Assembly (NCBI GenBank): GCA_036417435.1
Contig: CM070901.1
Coordinates: forward strand, 3,260,001 to 3,324,000
DNA length: 64,000 nt
Direction: 5' to 3'
DNA from: Inia geoffrensis
Taxonomy: Eukaryota; Chordata; Mammalia; Artiodactyla; Iniidae
This document shows positions 58,127 through 64,000 of this stretch, piece by piece. Made by a program: the position numbers and the translations under genes. Numbering within the stretch: the first letter of the stretch is position 1; every line of letters begins with the position of its first letter. The notes under the pieces were generated by a model that was not told the DNA's origin, did not search any database, and saw nothing but the letters and a program-made list of their open reading frames with translations.

Positions 58127-59473
58127 GTTAGCAGCCTATGAAATTCTACATCTAAGAGCATTTCTGAAATACTCTAGCAAGACTTGAAATATTTATATGC
58201 TAAAGCATCTATTTCAGCCATAAAACAAAATGATTTACATGTTACATGGGAATAAAGAGGTAGCAATGAGAATTTATAATAAAGACGGCGCCTAGAAATT
58301 TATTCTTCCTGGACTAAATTAAACTGTGAGCATCCAAATGAGAATTTGCCTCTCAATTTACAGTAAGACCAAGAGTGTATTTGATTTAATTTAAGCCTAC
58401 TTCTTCATAGCCAGCAGCAAGTTCACTGAAGTGCTGTTCTGAGTTTTATCTCGACCGCATATCGTTGTCCTGAGACATGGCAACTCAGTATAAATGTATT
58501 TTTCAAGTGTAGTACAAATGGACAAAGGTCATCATCTGATCACAGTTGGAGTAGGGATTGTTATGTAATGATACTGCTGCAGAAATAGCCAGAGGTATAT
58601 TTAAGAGCACAACTAGACCACTGCTCCTGTAAATTTTAGAAGGAAAAGAATGTTGAAACTTTAACTGAAATGAAAATTTCAAGTGCATATATATGAGTGT
58701 GTGTGTTTCAAATAATAATAATTTTTTTTCTAAATAGTTTATGCATCTACAAGAAATACTTTCATTTTGCTTAAAGTGTTTTTGTTTCATTAATCAACTT
58801 TCAGGGTTTTTTTTTCAGGTGATGAAACATATTTTGTTTTGAAAATTAATTTTGAGAAATTCTCTTTCTATTAACCAAATTTTTGATCTTGAAGAAATCA
58901 TTTCACCTGTCAGAACTTAGTTTTCTCATCTATCAAATAGAGTAGGTGATTTATAAGATTTTCCAAGTACTATAGTGACCTGGATTCACAAATCACCTGC
59001 TTCATTTTGTGAAAACAGTAGAAGTTGCTAGGAAAATTACAAACTGAATGATGACTACGTTTCAGTTTTACTTATAGAAAAAAAAAAACACCACTTTTTC
59101 AAACATGGGAAACCAAAAGGTAACCCCTGAGGGCTGAACTTGAAAATCTGAACATAAACTGCAAACAACAGCATACAGAACGGAGGCTAATATGCTTCTA
59201 TCCCCAGAACAATTGATTATTTACAGAAGAAAACCCAATACATTGTCTAGAATAAATTTATAAATAATTTAGCATTCTAAATAGAATGGATTATATTCTC
59301 CAGAGTGTTCATAAATACAACTATTACTCATTATCAACAAACTTAAACTGCAGAAAATTGAACTTTAAAAATTGTTAAAGAAGGAACTAATTCATTTTCA
59401 ATTATGTGAGATCTTGAAATTAAGAACTTCCCAAGGTGTAGTACATTATGTATCAGAGTATATGGTATTCCTT
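58127..59473. other. No gene recognised
   Basis: AT-rich unique sequence. 'ttagttttctcatctatcaa' at about 58918 is a faint MIR/MIR3 core. Confidence 0.5.
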
Positions 59474-59479
59474 AGAGAC

Positions 59480-59546
<67 letters not shown>

Positions 59547-59564
59547 CAGAGAGAGACACAGAGA
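59474..59564. repeat. (GA)n/(GACA)n microsatellite
   Basis: A compound repeat: GACAGA units, then about 20 GA units, then GACAGA units again. It is all purine except for the C in each GACA unit. The four overlapping frames over it are repeat artefacts. Confidence 0.96.
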
Positions 59565-62500
59565 AAACTTTTAAGATCAAGGGAATGTCTATTAATGGAT
59601 GACATGTCTGTAGTCCCAGGGATGGGAAAAGAGACATGTGAAATGCCAGTGTAAAAAGAGATAATGCACATTTTAAGGAATGCTTTTAAGAGTAGCTAAT
59701 TTATCAAAGAATAAAATTGAATTACTGTAGGGTCTACACATAGTAGGGCAAGAATTACTATTATTACATTATAAAAATGTAATTATCATCACCGTTTTTC
59801 AAGTTAGTCATTGAGGAAATATTTTTCCCTATGTTTGACTTTGTGATCTTCTCCCTAAAAAAAATCATACCTTTAACAAGTTCACTGGACTAACACAAAA
59901 ACAGTCTAAGTCAACTTTCTCTTAGGAATAAATTGGTCATTTCCACATGGAGAATTCCTGAGAGGGTATGGCAGATAATAGACTGATTCTATGATTTTGA
60001 TTGAAAGACCTGTGGAGCAAAACATGTTACAGATCTTCTCATGGGAATGTGATATTCACAGTGTCATCAGAAGCAAGAATCCAGTTCAATTTTCAGTGCC
60101 ACTGCCATTTCCACTGCCCCTCAGCCAGCAGTAAACATTATGATGAGGCCAAGATCAGCGACACAAACAACTTGAAAGCAGGCACATGCTTCAGGATGAC
60201 CTAAACTAAAGCCTTTCTGTTGATAAACCACTGTGCTTTAGGGATAAATGACTTGTGAAATGTATGTTCCAATAATAACCATTTAGGGAAACACCTTCTG
60301 TTCACATAGATTTACTTATTTAACTACTTATATAGCTCCCTACTAAGTAAGCTTTTGAATGATTGTCTCCAAGATTTGACAAAGGCATCTGGAGAATCTC
60401 TTACTTCCAATCAATTTTCAGCTTAGCTTCCAAGTTCCAAGCTGACCTGGCTTTGCATCTTAAAATAACTCCAAGTACACAGGTGTCATAAAAAGACATT
60501 CTCTCTGAGGCTGCACCATGGTGGTCAACAGAAACTGCTTTGCCAGGAAAGACAGGTTTTATTATTATATTTTAAGTTATTCTGCCTAAAGAGAAAATCT
60601 CATTGGGTGAAAATTCTACTGGAATTGTAGAATTTTCATAATATATATAATATATAGAATTCTATATTACTATTCTATATTTTATATAGAATTTTAATAT
60701 CATATATACTCTATATTATACATCTATACACCTATATTAAATATATAAATTAACATTTATATTTATATTAATTTTAAATGTAAATTAAGTTTTACATTAT
60801 TATAACAAGAACTTAAAATACTTGCACTAAATGTTAGTGAGGTGCTTCAGAATAAAAGAAATGTCATTGTATAGTTTTCCCACTTCTAGTTTCAAGTAGA
60901 CACATGATTTTCTATGTAATGTTTTGACATTTAAGCTATGATGTTTACTTAGATGACTAATCAAATATTCACCAAGTACCTACTTGCTCTTTGAAGAAAA
61001 CAATATAAGAGGCATCATTTTTTTCCTTAAGTAGCAAAGTTAAATACGGTCCCAACAGAAAGTCTGAAACCATCTAAAGTAGACTCAGAACATCCTTTCC
61101 AAAGGACAGTAATACATCGATCATTTACAAATAATCTGTTTATTTGTTTGAAAACATATTGAGTGCCTTTTATGTGCCAGGGACTTTCTTTTCTTATTTC
61201 AATTCCAAGTTTTCCATTTTAATATTTATGCCTATTTTACCAGAATTCAAAATTGTATTATCTTAAAAATCTTAGTTAACATATATAACAAACATATCCT
61301 CCTTTATAAGCTCAATGTGTAATCAAAAAAAAAAAAAAAACCCAGAAGATTCAGCTGCTAAAATTTAACTTACTTCCACCACGTTCTAATATCTCACATC
61401 TTAGAAAATTCTTCCCCTGTTCTGAAATCCTCACTAGATACAATTTTTATTTCCACTGTAAAAAAAAAATTTTTTCCTGCTTCTACCTCCAAGTAACTGT
61501 TCGAATGACTCCAATCTGGCTTCTCCACATTTTCACGGAAACTGTTCTTAAGGTCATCAAGAGCCACCATCATGCCAAATCCTAAGGACACTTGCCCCTT
61601 CATCTTTGACGTCATGGCGGCGGCAGCTTTTAACAAAGAAAACCCCGTCTCCTCTTGGGGAGACTCCTTTCCCTTGGCTTTCACGAATTGATAGCTTCTT
61701 GTTTTTCCTTATCTCATTGGCTACCCCTGCCCATCACTTTTGCTGGTCTGCCTCTTTGACCCCAAATCTCTGTGTTAGAGTGCCTTACAGCGGGGTGTTG
61801 GCCCCCTTCTCTTTACTAGCTATGACATTTCTTGGATGATCTCATCTTGTAATATGACTAAAATGACATTTATCAGTACATCTCATTCCTACTGAACTTA
61901 ATGCTTTCTATTAGATGACATATTTTATAACACTGCCTTCTCTACTATCCCCACATAAAATTTGTAGATCATATAGCTTACCCCCAGACTTAATTAGACA
62001 AAAGTGCAATAGGGTGACTAACTCAAAGATAAAGGAAAAAAAATCAAAGGAAATTAATTAAAAAAAAATAATTCATTTCACATGGAAATGTTTAAGCGTG
62101 TCTTTACTGAAAGACATAGCATAGGTAATGCTCATGCCTATTTGTAATGAATAGGTTTGGATTCAGGAGAAGTGATAAAATCAGAAGCCGTTCCATACAA
62201 GAAGTAAAAGAAAATAAAAGTACAAAGAGGTAGAAATGGGCATGAGAATAAAAGCTAGTTTTGAATAAGTTACAATAAATATGATTCATTTATACATGAT
62301 AAGAAGAAGAGGGAAATAACTGCAAAGGAAGTAAGAAAACTGTCCAAGATAAAGCAATAAGTTTGATATCCTATAAAGGAGCTGTGCCTTTTTTCTAAGG
62401 ATAGTATCAGAAGAATTCCTAAGTTATTGCATGGTATGAGGTAGCAATAAAGTATCTCAAAATCTCAAGTATATTTCCTGTCTTGAAATTCCACCACAAA

Positions 62501-62871
62501 TAGAGGCACACATTTAGTCAGTCCACAGTACTCTAAAAGACCCAGAATTTCGCTTTCAACAGGCAACAGGGAGTACAGGACGGATTTAAAAAGAAGTGGC
62601 CACATAAGAGGCAATAGAAAAGTTGTATATTAGACCTCAGGGGACAGAATCACAGCAAAACTGAGAAACAATATGCAGCCCAGAAACAAATACCACATTT
62701 CCGAATATAATTTTCACTGTAGTAGATTTCTTATCTTGGCAAGGATCTGAAATATTTTCTGACATTTATTAATGAAATTCCTTAGTAAACTGAACTCTTA
62801 AATAATATTCACTTCTGAGTCTCTTCCAAGGAGTTTCATCTGTTGCATACTTGCAGTTGGTCTCATTGATT
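59565..62871. other. No gene recognised
   Basis: AT-rich unique DNA. Positions 60636-60800 are nearly pure A/T with palindromes. Position 61600-61630 is an isolated CpG-rich patch, described separately. Confidence 0.5.
61394..61684 (-). other. Anonymous ORF with CpG-rich start region
   Basis: A 96-codon minus frame. An internal ATG at 61612 (minus) has a strong start context, 'gctgccgccatgacgtcaa', overlapping a perfect CRE-like 'tgacgtca' (61607-61614) and beside 'atggcggcgg' on the plus strand. From that ATG, 73 codons follow with no family I recognise and no transmembrane segment. It could be a retrocopy of a 5' exon, an orphan promoter or coincidence. Confidence 0.3.
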
Positions 62872-64000
62872 TTATTTTATTTATTTGTTTTTATTGGAGT
62901 ATAATTGCTTTAAAATGTTGTGTTAGTTTCTGTTGTACAAAGAAGTGAGTCAATGGTATGTATATCTATATCTCTTCCCTCTTGGACCTCCCTCCACCCA
63001 CTGTCCCACCCATCTAAGTTATCACAGAGCACAGAGCTGAGCTTTCTGTGCTTTATAGCATGTTCCCACTAGCTATCTATTTTACGCATGGTAGTTATAT
63101 ATGTTAATCCTAACCTCCCAATTCATCCCACCCTCCCCTTCCCCTCCATGTCCACATGTCTGTTCTCTATGTCTGTGTCTCTATTCCTGCCCTGCAAATA
63201 GGTTCATCTGTACCATTTTTCTAGTTTCCTCATATATGCATTAATATACAATATTTGTTTTTTTCTTTCTGGCTTACTTCACTCTGTATGACAGACTCTA
63301 GGTCCATGCACATCCTGAGTAGCCAAAGCACCCTTGAGAAAGAAAAATGGAGCTGGAGGATTCAGGCTCCCTGACTTCAAACTATACTACAAAGCTACAG
63401 TAATCAAGACAGTATGGTGCTGACACAAAAACAGAAATATAGATCAATGGTACAGGATAGAAAGCCCAGAGATAACCCCACACACATATGGTCACCTAAT
63501 TTATGACAAAGGAGGCAAGAATATACAATGGAGAAAAGAGAGCCTCTTCAATAAATGGTGCTGAGAAAACTAGACAGCTACATGTAAAATAATGAAATTA
63601 GAACACTACCTAACACCATACACAAAAATAAACTCAGAATGATTAAATTCCTAAATGTAAGACTGGACACTATAAAACTCTTATAGGAAAACATATGAAA
63701 AGTGCTCTTTGACATAAACCACAGCAAGATTTTTTCTGACCCACCTCCTAGAGTAATGAAAATAAAAACAAAAATAAACAAATAGGACCTAATTAAACTT
63801 AAAAGCTTTTGCACATCAAAGGAAACCATAAACAAGATGATGAGACAACACTCAGAATGGGAGAAAATATTTGCAAACAAAGCAACAAAGGATTAATCTC
63901 CAAAACAAACAGCTCATGGAGCTCAATATCAAAAAAAAGACAAACCAATTAAAAAATGGGTGGAAGACCTAAATAAACATTTCACCAAAGAAGACATACA
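62872..64000. mobile_element. L1 with 5' inversion (twin priming), cut by window end
   Basis: From 62872 to about 63314 it is minus-strand L1: A/T-rich tail, 3' UTR, then the end of ORF2. At 63314-63319 it switches strand, and plus-strand ORF2 sequence starts upstream ('agccaaagcacccttgagaa') and runs to the window end. The plus part matches the full-length L1 from about 11387 to 11903, and the minus part begins near the equivalent of 12372. This is the usual geometry of a 5' inversion. The element continues beyond the window. Confidence 0.88.

Noticed and set aside
59446..59671. Arg/Glu or Ser/Leu repeat proteins
   Set aside because: These are translations of the GA microsatellite in different frames.

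Overview
This window looks like intergenic (or very long intronic) DNA from a cetacean, probably a toothed whale. The main evidence is seven tRNA-Glu-derived CHR-type SINEs (6261, 6581, 39638, 41828, 48004, 48867 and 50072) plus one long CHR-1-type copy at 57782, all of the cetartiodactyl 'gggcttccctggtgg' class. The near-consensus, CpG-rich short copies are typical of whale genomes. LINE-1 copies with cetartiodactyl 5' and 3' UTRs agree with this. Family names are recalled, not searched, so subfamily labels are approximate.

I find no intact protein-coding gene, tRNA, rRNA, CRISPR array or operon. Almost every ORF longer than 80 codons is a piece of LINE-1 ORF2, a SINE read through in some frame, a retroviral relic or a chance frame.

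Layout: 1-6250 is old LTR, MIR and L1 debris. 6261-12840 holds two SINEs and a full-length but inactivated L1 (5' UTR, ORF1, ORF2, 3' UTR). 12841-16540 is unique DNA with LTR and MIR relics. 16545-21658 is a stack of minus-strand L1 copies. One of these is flanked by an unusually long (about 103 bp) duplicated target and was later hit by a 1.3 kb poly(A)-tailed retroposon. 21659-24985 is mostly unique. 25335-29445 appears to be a decayed minus-strand endogenous retrovirus with env-like reading frames and a second nested retroposon. 29455-31680 is an old L1 split by a MER2/Tigger DNA transposon and by a younger L1 tail. 31681-41800 mixes MIRs, a MaLR LTR, old L1, a MER20-like element and unique DNA. 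42029-48000 is the longest largely unique stretch. 48004-54830 is again repeat-dense. 54831-62870 is AT-rich unique DNA with one CHR-1 SINE and microsatellites. The window ends inside an L1 with a 5' inversion (twin priming).

Nothing here forms a pathway or a new defence or metabolic system. The biology is retrotransposition history: nested insertions, target-site duplications, an inversion, a hairpin-forming deletion junction and a perfect 68 bp tandem duplication in an old L1.
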